From Methanosphaera sp. (GTDB lineage: Archaea > Methanobacteriota > Methanobacteria > Methanobacteriales > Methanobacteriaceae): a stretch of DNA of 14,357 nt. This document shows, piece after piece, positions 1 through 8,465 of this stretch. The DNA is taken from NCBI GenBank assembly GCA_021199865.1, contig JAJQHG010000011.1, forward strand, positions 1-14,357, written 5' to 3'. The position numbers and the translations under genes are program-made. The stretch's first letter is position 1; every line of letters begins with the position of its first letter. The notes beneath the pieces are model-generated. The model did no database searches and was not told the DNA's origin. It saw only the letters and a list, made by a program, of their open reading frames with translations.

Positions 1-563
1 TTTTTATTATGATTATTTGGTTATTAGGGGTTTTATCCAGGCTTTATTAGATAGTGATGGATTATTTATAAATTTATAATTTCTATTGAGGATCATAGTT
101 ATATATAGATAAGAATAAGTTTATCTAGGGAATGTTTTCCTATATTTAATTGGCATTCTTTTTTATATTTTTACATGTTTCTATGTTTAATTACATGGAA
201 AGTTCTACATGTCGCCAGTTAGATGATAGATAATTATTATGGTAATATTTCTCTTATACTAGACATGATTATGAATCATTGATTCATTATAATATTGAAT
301 AATTTTTATACTATTCATGAAGCTGTTTTTATATTATTATACTTAGATTAATTAGAATTGTTTACCTGAATTAATTTCATGAACCATCACAAGTGAAGTT
401 AGTGTTCTATTAATCAATTATGGATTTTTTATCAGACTTTTCATTTAATTAAATTGTACAGTACCCTTAATTGGGTTATCAAGTAGTAAACTAAAACTAA
501 TGAGAACTAGAATAGTTTAGTGTGTCAAATTATTGCTAGTATCTCTAAATGGGAGATGGATAT
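1..563. other. Gene-free upstream region of the rpo operon
   Basis: I see no supportable gene here in either orientation. The stretch is very AT-rich with small inverted repeats: 126-142 (7-bp stem with one G-U pair, 3-nt loop) followed by T-rich sequence at 154-171, 178-201 (8-bp stem with one G-U pair), a 17-bp palindrome at 271-287, and 491-499 pairing with 513-520 with one bulged A. TATA-like sequences lie at 99-107 and 327-334, but none sits at an obviously diagnostic distance from the rpoB'' start. The region probably holds the end of an upstream transcription unit plus the promoter and leader of the polymerase operon. The short gene for RNA polymerase subunit H, which normally precedes rpoB'' in Methanobacteriales, is not present. 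Confidence 0.6.
541..557 (+). promoter_or_regulatory. rpoB'' ribosome binding site, partly within a small hairpin
   Basis: GGGAG at 551-555 lies 8 bases before the ATG at 564 and decides that start over the in-frame ATG at 549, which has no comparable upstream signal. ATCTC (541-545) is complementary to GAGAT (553-557) around a 7-base loop, so the binding site can fold into a weak 5-bp hairpin. The ribosome binding site is clear; a regulatory role of the hairpin is only inference. Confidence 0.6.
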
Positions 564-2075
564 ATGACAAAAAACGCATGGCCTTTAGTTGATTCATTTT
601 TTGATGAGTATGATATAGTCGATCACCATATACGTTCATTCAATGATTTTCTTGATAATAAGATTCAGGAAATTATTGATATAACAGAGCCTATTACACT
701 GGATCATGGTGAATACACTATTAAAACAGGTGATGTAGAAGTAGTTAAACCTTATATTAAAGAAGCTGATGGTTCTAAGAGTATCATTGAGCCATCAGAG
801 GCAAGATTAAGGAATCTTAACTACTCTGCACACATGTATCTTGACATGGCTCTTGTTAAAGGAGACAGTGATGATTATGAGATGGAGAAAGTATATATTG
901 GTGAGCTACCAGTTATGCTAAAATCTAAGGCATGTCATCTTTATGGACTAAACGATGCAGAATTAGAGAAAGTAGGAGAAGATCCTCAAGATCCTGGAGG
1001 ATACTTTATAGTAAATGGGTCTGAAAGAGCAATTGTTACAATGGAAGAAATTGCACCTAACAAGATAATACTAGAACAATCCGAAAAGGATAAAGAGGAT
1101 AGAAGAGCTAGAGCAGTTGTAACCTCTATAAAGAGTGGTTTCAGAGCAAGAATTACTCTTGAATACAGAAAACCACATAAAAAGGGAGTATTCCTAAGAA
1201 TATCTTTCCCATATGTACCTGGAGAAATACCATTAGTAATATTACTTCGTGCACTAGGTTTTGAGAAAGATGTAGATCTTGTTAACAGTGTATCCGATGA
1301 TATCAACACACAATTCTTATTAATTGATGATATTCAGACAACGGATATTAACACAAGATATGATGCAATAAAATACATTGGTAACAAGGTAGCTAGAGGT
1401 ATGACAGAGGAATACAGAATAAAGAGAGCAGAAGATGTTATTGATAGATATCTCTTACCTCATGTAGGTGTAGATCCAGAGGATCGTATTGATAAGGCAA
1501 TATATCTAGCAGAAATGACTGATATGCTTTTACAAGTTGTAAATGGTGAACGTGAACCACACGATAAGGACCACTATGCTAATAAGAGATTAAGAGTATC
1601 AGGTGACCTAATGGAAGACTTATTTAGAGTAGCTTTCACTAGTCTTACACGTGATATGACATATCAATTAGAACGTAGTTTATCACGTGGAAAAGAACCA
1701 TCAGTCAAACAAGCTGTAAGATCTGATGTAATAACAGAGAATATTAAGCACGCTATTGCAACTGGTAACTGGGTAGGTGGACGTGCAGGTGTAAGCCAAT
1801 TACTAGACAGAACTAGTTACATGGGTACATTATCACACCTTAAACGTGTAGTATCACCATTATCTAGAAGTCAACCTCACTTTGAAGCTAGAGATTTACA
1901 TCCAACACAGTTTGGTAAGATCTGTCCAAACGAAACACCAGAAGGACCAAACTGTGGGCTAGTAAAAAACCTAGCAATAGTAACAAAGATATCTGATGGA
2001 TACCCTCTTAAGGATATTGAAAAAGACATATTATCAATGGATTATATTACACCACTAGATTATAACATGAACTAA
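564..2075 (+). CDS. rpoB2: DNA-directed RNA polymerase subunit B'' (Rpo2N)
   Basis: N-terminal half of the second-largest subunit of archaeal RNA polymerase, equivalent to the first part of bacterial beta and eukaryotic Rpb2; forms the protrusion, lobe and part of the fork of the core enzyme. I place the start at ATG 564 (503 aa, MTKNAWPLVDSFFDEY), because GGGAG at 551-555 is correctly spaced for it and archaeal homologues begin with this K-N-A-W type sequence; the in-frame ATG 549 would add five residues lacking family resemblance. Conserved blocks are GGYFIVNGSERA (from residue 145), NKRLRVSGDLMEDLF (from 340) and ETPEGPNCGLVKNLA (from 457). The gene ends in the fork region and the chain continues in rpoB' 11 bases downstream, so this is the natural methanogen-type split and not a frameshift: the next gene has its own ribosome binding site. 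Confidence 0.97.
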   Translation: MTKNAWPLVDSFFDEYDIVDHHIRSFNDFLDNKIQEIIDITEPITLDHGEYTIKTGDVEVVKPYIKEADGSKSIIEPSEARLRNLNYSAHMYLDMALVKGDSDDYEMEKVYIGELPVMLKSKACHLYGLNDAELEKVGEDPQDPGGYFIVNGSERAIVTMEEIAPNKIILEQSEKDKEDRRARAVVTSIKSGFRARITLEYRKPHKKGVFLRISFPYVPGEIPLVILLRALGFEKDVDLVNSVSDDINTQFLLIDDIQTTDINTRYDAIKYIGNKVARGMTEEYRIKRAEDVIDRYLLPHVGVDPEDRIDKAIYLAEMTDMLLQVVNGEREPHDKDHYANKRLRVSGDLMEDLFRVAFTSLTRDMTYQLERSLSRGKEPSVKQAVRSDVITENIKHAIATGNWVGGRAGVSQLLDRTSYMGTLSHLKRVVSPLSRSQPHFEARDLHPTQFGKICPNETPEGPNCGLVKNLAIVTKISDGYPLKDIEKDILSMDYITPLDYNMN

Positions 2076-2086
2076 GGAGAATAAGA

Positions 2087-3898
2087 ATGCCAACAGTTAA
2101 AGTATATATAAATGGTAAATTAATTGGAACAACTGATGAACCTGATGCTTTCGTAGCAGATGTAAAGGCAAAAAGACGATCCAATGAGTTAACTCATGAA
2201 CTAAACATAACATACTATGCTGAAAACAATGAAATATTCATATTCACAGATTCAGGTCGAGCAAGAAGACCCCTTGTTATAGTTGAGGATGGTGTATCAA
2301 AACTAACAGATGAAATCATTGACAAAGTAGCAGCTGGTGAAATGAAATGGTTTGATCTAATTGATGAGGGTATCATAGAATACATTGATGCAGAAGAAGA
2401 GGAAAATGCATACATTGCAATGTTTGAGGAAGATTTAACAAAGGAACATACTCACCTTGAAATAGATCCATCAACAATGCTTGGTATTTGTGCAGGAATC
2501 ATTCCATACTCAAACCATAATTCTTCACCAAGAAACACTATGGAATCAAGTATGACAAAGCAGGCTCTCGGATTATATGTATCAAACTATAATTTAAGAA
2601 CGGATACAAGAGCACACCTCTTACACCAACCACAGAAACCATTAGTTGCAACAAAAAGTATTATATCAACAGAGTATGATAAGAGACCATCTGGACAAAA
2701 CTTTGTAGTAGCAATTCTTTCATACCAAGGATGTAACATGGAAGATGCACTTGTAATGAACAAGGCTGCACTAGAACGTGGACTTGGTAGAAGCTCATTC
2801 TTCAGATCATATGAGGCATCAGAACGTAGATATCCTGGTGGACAAGAGGATCACTTTGAATACCCTGAAAATATGGTTAGAGGATATCGTTCAGAGGAAG
2901 TATACAAAAACCTTGATGAGGATGGACTAATAAATCCAGAGGTACAAGTAACAAGTGGAGATGTACTTATAGGTAAAACATCACCACCAAGATTCCTGGA
3001 GGATGTTGATGAGTTCGGAACAGTTGCTGAACGTAGACGTGAGACCAGTGTAACAGTAAGACATGGTGAACATGGAATTGTTGATAAAGTCATGCTCACA
3101 GAAACTGTTGAGGGAAACAAGTTAGCAAAGGTTAAGGTACGTGACCACAGACAACCAGAGTATGGTGATAAGTTTGCATCACGTCACGGACAGAAGGGTG
3201 TACTTGGACTTATTGTACCACAAGAAGATATGCCATTTAATGAGCAGGGAATGTGTCCAGACTTAATGATTAATCCCCATGCAATTCCATCAAGGATGTC
3301 TATTGGACAGATTATAGAGATGCTTGCAGGTAAAGCTGGTTGTATGGAAGGACACAGAATGGATGGAACACCATTTACTGGTGTATCTGAAGATGAAATT
3401 AAGGAATTACTTAAAAAGAATGGATTTGAAACTCATGGACGTGAACAGTTATATAATGGTATAACAGGTGAACGTTTCAATGCAGAGATCTTTGTAGGAG
3501 TAGCATACTACCAGAAATTACACCACATGACATCAGATAAGGTATATGCTAGAAGTAGAGGACCTGTACAGGTACTTACACGTCAACCTACAGAGGGTCG
3601 TGCACGTGAGGGTGGATTAAGATTTGGTGAGATGGAGCGTGACTGTCTAATTGCTCATGGTGCTGCATTATCACTCAAGGAAAGATTACTTGATGAGTCA
3701 GATAAGTATGAAGCATTAGTCTGTGGTGAATGTGGAAGACTAGCTATTAAGGATAAGATAAGAAACAGAACATACTGTGCTATCTGTGGTGAGACAGAAA
3801 CATTCCCTGTAGAGATATCTTATGCATTCAAGCTCTTACTTGATGAATTAAAATCATTATGTATATCACCAAACCTTGTCTTAGAGGATAAAACATAA
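2087..3898 (+). CDS. rpoB1: DNA-directed RNA polymerase subunit B' (Rpo2C)
   Basis: C-terminal half of the second-largest RNA polymerase subunit (603 aa); supplies the hybrid-binding domain, wall, anchor and clamp part. ATG 2087 follows GGAG at 2076-2079 by 7 bases; the AAGGAGA sequence overlaps the rpoB'' stop. Residues 359-371 carry YGDKFASRHGQKG, the invariant hybrid-binding block. NMEDALVMNKAALERG and the HPHAIPSRM-like block (here NPHAIPSRMSIGQ) are also present. Near the C-terminus C546-x2-C549 and C564-x2-C567 form the zinc site typical of this subunit. Position in the operon is canonical, followed 23 bases later by rpoA'. Length and motif order are normal for split archaeal B', and I see no intein or truncation. 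Confidence 0.97.
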   Translation: MPTVKVYINGKLIGTTDEPDAFVADVKAKRRSNELTHELNITYYAENNEIFIFTDSGRARRPLVIVEDGVSKLTDEIIDKVAAGEMKWFDLIDEGIIEYIDAEEEENAYIAMFEEDLTKEHTHLEIDPSTMLGICAGIIPYSNHNSSPRNTMESSMTKQALGLYVSNYNLRTDTRAHLLHQPQKPLVATKSIISTEYDKRPSGQNFVVAILSYQGCNMEDALVMNKAALERGLGRSSFFRSYEASERRYPGGQEDHFEYPENMVRGYRSEEVYKNLDEDGLINPEVQVTSGDVLIGKTSPPRFLEDVDEFGTVAERRRETSVTVRHGEHGIVDKVMLTETVEGNKLAKVKVRDHRQPEYGDKFASRHGQKGVLGLIVPQEDMPFNEQGMCPDLMINPHAIPSRMSIGQIIEMLAGKAGCMEGHRMDGTPFTGVSEDEIKELLKKNGFETHGREQLYNGITGERFNAEIFVGVAYYQKLHHMTSDKVYARSRGPVQVLTRQPTEGRAREGGLRFGEMERDCLIAHGAALSLKERLLDESDKYEALVCGECGRLAIKDKIRNRTYCAICGETETFPVEISYAFKLLLDELKSLCISPNLVLEDKT

Positions 3899-3921
3899 GC
3901 ATGTATAAGGAGGATTAATAG

Positions 3922-6546
3922 TTGAAAGGAATATTTAAGAAAGTATCTGAAATAGACTTTGGTTTAATGTCTCCAGATGACATAAGAAAGATGTCTGTAA
4001 CAAAGATTGTTACACCAGATACATATGATGAGGATGGATATCCAATTGAAGCTGGACTAATGGATCCAAGATTAGGTGTTATTGATCCAGGTCTTAAATG
4101 TCGTACATGTGGATCAAAGGGTGGTGAATGTCAAGGACACTTTGGTCACATTAATTTTGCACGTCCTGTTATACATGTAGGATTTGCTGACACAATACAT
4201 AAAATCCTAAGATCAACTTGTCGTAGTTGTGGTAGAGTACTTCTAACAGAAACTGAGAAGGAAGAGTACAAGTACCGTTTAACAGATAAAATTGAACATG
4301 GAGAAGATATCTCTAAGTTATTAAAACAGATCAATCTTGCATCTAAGAATGATAAATGTCCTTACTGTGAGGAAGAGCAGATTGAGATCAAGATTGATAA
4401 ACCTATATCCCTAGTTGAAGGTACATATAAGCTTACAGCTAGTGAGGTACGTGAAAGGTTAGAGAACATTCCTGAGGAGGATTATATCTATATTGGTATT
4501 AATCCTAAGGTTGCAAAACCTGAATGGATGGTATTAACAGTACTACCTGTACCACCAGTAACAGTTAGACCATCAATTACTCTTGAGACAGGTGAGAGAT
4601 CTGAGGATGATCTAACACATAAACTTGTGGATATTCTACGTATCAACCAGAGACTTAAAGAGAACATGGAAGCTGGTGCTCCACAACTAATTATTGAGGA
4701 TTTATGGGAACTATTACAGTACCACGTTACAACTTACTTTGATAATGAATCATCAGGAGTACCACCAGCAAGACATAGATCTGGTAGACCATTAAAGACT
4801 CTTGCACAGAGACTTAAAGGTAAAGAGGGTCGTTTCAGAAGTAATCTTGCAGGTAAGCGTGTAAACTTCTCTGCTCGTACAGTTATTTCACCTGATCCAA
4901 ACCTTAGTATTAATGAGGTAGGTGTTCCTGAGATGATTGCTAAGGAGGTAACTGTACCTATTAATGTTACAGAGTGGAACATGGATAAGATGAAAGAGTA
5001 CATTAATAATGGACCAGATGTACATCCTGGTGCAAACTATATCATACGACCTGATGGACGTAAGATCAGAGTATATGATGAGACTAAGGAAACTATTATG
5101 GAAAACCTTGAACCAGGATATACTGTTGAACGTCACATTATTGATGGAGATATTGTGTTATTTAACAGACAACCATCTCTTCACCGTATGTCTATGATGG
5201 CACACGAGGTACGAGTATTACCATACAAGACTTTCAGATTAAATCTATGTGTATGTCCACCATACAATGCTGATTTCGATGGTGACGAGATGAACATGCA
5301 CGTATTCCAGACACCTGAGGCTCGTGCAGAGGCTAATGAGATTATGAAGGTACAGGAGCATATTCTCTCTCCACGTTATGGTGGACCAATTATTGGTGCA
5401 ATACATGACCATATTTCTGGTGCATACCTCTTAACACATAAAGATACAGTTTATCCTGAGGATAAAGCATTCCAGATTATTAAGAGATCTAAGATGGAGC
5501 TTCCAGAGGCTAAGGGTCGTGACTGGACAGGTAAAGAGATATTCAGTTTACTTTTACCTGATAAGCTTAATCTTGTATATAAGGCTGAGATCTGTAAGAA
5601 CTGTGAGGAATGTAAGTATCAAGACTGTGAATATGATGCATATGTTGTAATTAGTAATGGTCAGCTACTCCAAGGAGTAGTTGATGATAAAGGTTATGGT
5701 TCAGGTAGTGGAAAAATACTTGATGCTATCGTTAAACAGTTTGGTCCAAGTGAAGCAAGGCATTTCCTTGATCATTCTACTAAGTTCGCAATATTTGGTG
5801 GTGTAATGCAGAGAGGATTCACTACTGGTACAGCAGATGAGGAAATTCCTAAGGAAGCTGAAGACAGAATTGATGAACTACTCGAGAAGTCTGATAGTAA
5901 GGTAGAACAACTCATCCAAGCATATGAGAACAATGAATTAGAAGCTCTTCCAGGACGTAGTCTACGTGAAACCTTAGAGATGAAAATCATGCAGGTTTTA
6001 GGTGAAGCAAGGGATAACACTGGTGTAATTGCTGAGAGATACTTTGAGGATAGTAACAGTGCAGTTATCATGGCACAAACTGGTGCTCGTGGATCTATGC
6101 TAAACTTAACACAGATTGCTACTTGTGTAGGTCAGCAAGCTGTTCGTGGTGGACGTATTAACAGAGGATATAAGGATCGTACCCTACCACACTTCCATAA
6201 GGGAGATGTGGGTGCAAAAGCTAGTGGATTTGTTAACAGTAGTTACAAGAAAGGATTAGACCCATTAGAATTCTTCTTCCACGCTATGGGTGGTCGTGAA
6301 GGATTAGTAGATACAGCTATTCGTACAGCACAAAGTGGTTACATGCAAAGACGTCTAGTAAATGCTCTACACGATCTTAGTGTACATGAGGATGGTACAG
6401 TAAGAGATAATAAGGGAACAGTCATACAATTCAAGTATGGTGAGGATGGAATTAACCCTGCAAAGAGTGATTATGGACATGTAGCAAACCTTGATAAACT
6501 AATTGAAGAGATGAGATTAGATGATACTCATGGGGAGAGTGAATAG
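3922..6546 (+). CDS. rpoA1: DNA-directed RNA polymerase subunit A' (Rpo1N)
   Basis: N-terminal two thirds of the largest RNA polymerase subunit (874 aa), holding the catalytic centre. NADFDGDEMNMH starts at residue 449; D451, D453 and D455 are the Mg-binding aspartates. Two zinc sites are visible: C60, C63, C70 and H73, and C100, C103, C146 and C149. RFRSNLAGKRVNFSARTVIS is the conserved switch/lid-adjacent block and FNRQPSLHRMSMM lies before the active site. The start is TTG 3922, chosen because GGAGG at 3909-3913 sits 8 bases upstream and MKGIFKKVSEIDFGLMSP is the family N-terminus. Residues 558-569 add a four-cysteine cluster, C-x2-C-x2-C-x4-C, that could bind metal. The protein ends before the trigger loop, which is encoded by rpoA'' starting two bases after the stop. 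Confidence 0.97.
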   Translation: MKGIFKKVSEIDFGLMSPDDIRKMSVTKIVTPDTYDEDGYPIEAGLMDPRLGVIDPGLKCRTCGSKGGECQGHFGHINFARPVIHVGFADTIHKILRSTCRSCGRVLLTETEKEEYKYRLTDKIEHGEDISKLLKQINLASKNDKCPYCEEEQIEIKIDKPISLVEGTYKLTASEVRERLENIPEEDYIYIGINPKVAKPEWMVLTVLPVPPVTVRPSITLETGERSEDDLTHKLVDILRINQRLKENMEAGAPQLIIEDLWELLQYHVTTYFDNESSGVPPARHRSGRPLKTLAQRLKGKEGRFRSNLAGKRVNFSARTVISPDPNLSINEVGVPEMIAKEVTVPINVTEWNMDKMKEYINNGPDVHPGANYIIRPDGRKIRVYDETKETIMENLEPGYTVERHIIDGDIVLFNRQPSLHRMSMMAHEVRVLPYKTFRLNLCVCPPYNADFDGDEMNMHVFQTPEARAEANEIMKVQEHILSPRYGGPIIGAIHDHISGAYLLTHKDTVYPEDKAFQIIKRSKMELPEAKGRDWTGKEIFSLLLPDKLNLVYKAEICKNCEECKYQDCEYDAYVVISNGQLLQGVVDDKGYGSGSGKILDAIVKQFGPSEARHFLDHSTKFAIFGGVMQRGFTTGTADEEIPKEAEDRIDELLEKSDSKVEQLIQAYENNELEALPGRSLRETLEMKIMQVLGEARDNTGVIAERYFEDSNSAVIMAQTGARGSMLNLTQIATCVGQQAVRGGRINRGYKDRTLPHFHKGDVGAKASGFVNSSYKKGLDPLEFFFHAMGGREGLVDTAIRTAQSGYMQRRLVNALHDLSVHEDGTVRDNKGTVIQFKYGEDGINPAKSDYGHVANLDKLIEEMRLDDTHGESE

Positions 6547-6548
6547 GA

Positions 6549-7718
6549 ATGAATGTTGATCAAGTACAAGAAGTTGTAAACAGAGAAGGAGCTGACTTCT
6601 TTCCTATAAAGCTTGTTGAAGAGATTGCACAGGCTAGTGAGAGAAATAATTTAACTGATGAAGAACTAAATAAACTAGTCATCACAGTTAAAAACATGTA
6701 TGAAAGAGAAGAGGTTGAACCTGGTGAATCAGTAGGTACAATTGCAGCACAATCTGTAGGTGAGCCAGGTACACAGATGACTATGCGTACATTTCACTAT
6801 GCAGGTGTAGTAGAGTTAAACGTAACTCTTGGTCTTCCTCGTTTAATTGAGGTAGTAGATGCTCGTAAGAAGATATCTACTCCTACCATGGATATTTATT
6901 TTGATGAGGAATATAGAAATGATGAGGAATTCATTCGTAAGATGGGAAACAAAATTGGTAAGATCACACTCAATGATGTAATTAAGAATTTCAATGTAAA
7001 CTATATTGATAATGTTATTACAGCAGAACTTGATATGGATATTATTAATGAAAGAAGATTGGATATTGATGAAATTATTGAGTTAATTCAAAAAACTTTT
7101 AAACAGGTAACAATAAATAATAACTTACTGAGTTTTGAAACCACACTTTCTAATGATGAAGAAAAAGTTCAACAAAGCATTCGAGAATTAAGATTCCTTG
7201 CTGATAAAATCAGAGATCTTCAGATTAGTGGTGTTAAAGGTATTGGTAAAGTAGTTATTCGTCATGAACATGGTGAATGGGTTATACATACTGAAGGTTC
7301 TAATTTAGGAATGGTTCTTAAATTAGAAGGTATTGATATAGTCAGAACCACTACAAACGATATCTTTGAAATTGAAAAAGTTCTTGGAATAGAAGCAGCA
7401 CGAAATGCTATTATCCATGAGTTATACACAACAATGGAAGAACAGGGACTTAGTGTAGATATTAGACACATCATGCTAGTAGCAGATACTATGACTTCTG
7501 ATGGTGTTGTAAAATCTATTGGTAGACATGGTATTAGTGGTGAAAAATCCAGTGTACTTGCACGTGCAGCATTTGAGGAAACTGGTAAACACTTACTTAA
7601 TGCTAGTATCAGAGGAGAATCTGATAAACTCACAGGTATAATTGAGAATGTAATTGTTGGTCAACCAATACCCCATGGAACGGGGTCTGTTGGCGTTGTA
7701 ATGAATAATAAAAAATAG
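6549..7718 (+). CDS. rpoA2: DNA-directed RNA polymerase subunit A'' (Rpo1C)
   Basis: C-terminal third of the largest RNA polymerase subunit (389 aa), contributing the trigger loop, bridge-adjacent helices, jaw and clamp base. Residues 59-83 hold the invariant block that begins GESVGTIAAQSVGEPGTQ and runs through MTMRTFH, the trigger-loop region. The C-terminal part has the conserved sequence SSVLARAAFEETGKHLLNA. ATG 6549 is two bases after the rpoA' stop; GGGGAG at 6532-6537, inside the end of rpoA', is the likely ribosome binding site with a rather long spacer of 11 bases, so translational coupling to rpoA' is likely (inference). The middle, roughly residues 115-220, looks less conserved, as expected for the jaw region. 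Length agrees with archaeal A''. Confidence 0.96.
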   Translation: MNVDQVQEVVNREGADFFPIKLVEEIAQASERNNLTDEELNKLVITVKNMYEREEVEPGESVGTIAAQSVGEPGTQMTMRTFHYAGVVELNVTLGLPRLIEVVDARKKISTPTMDIYFDEEYRNDEEFIRKMGNKIGKITLNDVIKNFNVNYIDNVITAELDMDIINERRLDIDEIIELIQKTFKQVTINNNLLSFETTLSNDEEKVQQSIRELRFLADKIRDLQISGVKGIGKVVIRHEHGEWVIHTEGSNLGMVLKLEGIDIVRTTTNDIFEIEKVLGIEAARNAIIHELYTTMEEQGLSVDIRHIMLVADTMTSDGVVKSIGRHGISGEKSSVLARAAFEETGKHLLNASIRGESDKLTGIIENVIVGQPIPHGTGSVGVVMNNKK

Positions 7719-7728
7719 GAGGCAGTAA

Positions 7729-8025
7729 ATGGATATTGAAAGAGGGATACGTGTAGCCGTTGATACTGGTAAGGTTATATTAGGATCCAAAAAATCAGTA
7801 CAAGCAATTAAGCTTGGTAATGGAGAATTAATTGTTATTGCAGATAATGCTCCAAAAGAATTAAAAGAAGATGTGGAAGTATATGCAAATCTTTCACAAA
7901 TGCCAGTATATACATTTGAGGGATCAAGTGTAGATCTAGGTTCTGTATGTGGTAAACCATTTACAGTATCAGTCTTAGTGGTACAAGAACCTGGAGACTC
8001 TAACATATTAGCTATTAAGGAGTAA
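7729..8025 (+). CDS. rpl30e: 50S ribosomal protein eL30 (L30e)
   Basis: A 98-residue protein of the L7Ae/L30e RNA-binding family, a component of the large ribosomal subunit in archaea and eukaryotes. IRVAVDTGKVILGSKKSVQA matches the family N-terminus; LIVIADNAPKE is the conserved central strand-helix segment and SVCGKPFTVSVLVV the third block. The position between rpoA'' and nusA is the canonical archaeal location of this gene. ATG 7729 follows GGAGG at 7718-7722; that site overlaps the TAG stop of rpoA'' at its first G, so translation of the two is probably linked. eL30 is distinguished from L7Ae by this context and by length. Confidence 0.93.
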   Translation: MDIERGIRVAVDTGKVILGSKKSVQAIKLGNGELIVIADNAPKELKEDVEVYANLSQMPVYTFEGSSVDLGSVCGKPFTVSVLVVQEPGDSNILAIKE

Positions 8026-8033
8026 ATTGTATT

Positions 8034-8465
8034 ATGTCCGTCAAGTTGACAACCAATGAAATCAAGTATATTAGCTTGTTTGAAACAACAACAGGTGCAA
8101 CGGTTAAGGATTGTATTATAGATGACGAACATAATAGAGTTACTTTTTTGGTAAAAAAGGGCGATATGGGATTAGCAATAGGAAAACGTGGAAGTACTAT
8201 TGGTAAGATGCAAAAATCTGTTGATCGAAGTGTTGAAATAATAGAACACTCCGATGATCCCGGTGAATTTATAAAAAATTTATTATCATCATCTAAGATT
8301 AACTCTATAGAGTTTACAACTGATGCTAAAGGTAATAAAATCGCGACCTTAGATGTCGACTCAAAGACTAAACATTCTGCTATAGGTAAGGATGGACAAA
8401 ATATTCAGCGAGCCAGACAATTTGCTAAAAGACAATTTGAAATTAGTAATATTATCATAAAATAA
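8034..8465 (+). CDS. nusA: NusA-like transcription elongation/termination factor
   Basis: A 143-residue protein made of two KH RNA-binding domains. The KH signature GxxG occurs as GKRG at residues 50-53 (LAIGKRGSTIGKM) and GKDG at 118-121 (SAIGKDGQNIQRA). The archaeal form lacks the N-terminal polymerase-binding and S1 domains of bacterial NusA, and this length is normal for it. It is expected to bind RNA during transcription elongation; its exact role in archaea is not settled. ATG 8034 follows GGAG at 8019-8022, which overlaps the end of the eL30 gene, and the intergenic gap is 8 bases. This is the last gene of the compact polymerase operon before a 182-base gap. Confidence 0.93.
   Translation: MSVKLTTNEIKYISLFETTTGATVKDCIIDDEHNRVTFLVKKGDMGLAIGKRGSTIGKMQKSVDRSVEIIEHSDDPGEFIKNLLSSSKINSIEFTTDAKGNKIATLDVDSKTKHSAIGKDGQNIQRARQFAKRQFEISNIIIK

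Noticed and set aside
2..79. Open frame from the window edge to a TAA at 77-79 (25 codons, + strand)
   Set aside because: It could be the C-terminus of an upstream gene, but 25 open codons in this composition are not rare, the peptide shows no family I recognise, and no start is visible. Not supportable as a gene.
986..1309. 107-codon open frame on the - strand inside rpoB''
   Set aside because: Serine/leucine-rich shadow frame antisense to a strongly conserved coding region; no ribosome binding site. The same applies to the other - strand frames inside the rpo, EF-2 and EF-1alpha genes.
564..3898. Frameshift or pseudogene in rpoB (two frames)
   Set aside because: The second part has its own ATG and ribosome binding site, and the split B''/B' arrangement is normal for methanogens. 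The same reasoning holds for rpoA'/rpoA''.
5009..5197. 62-codon + strand frame inside rpoA'
   Set aside because: Out-of-frame shadow within the catalytic region of rpoA', without a ribosome binding site.
7593..8132. 179-codon open frame on the - strand spanning the end of rpoA'', eL30 and the start of nusA
   Set aside because: It is the longest antisense frame, but it overlaps three conserved genes entirely, and its predicted protein has no recognisable domain or start signal; best explained as a shadow.
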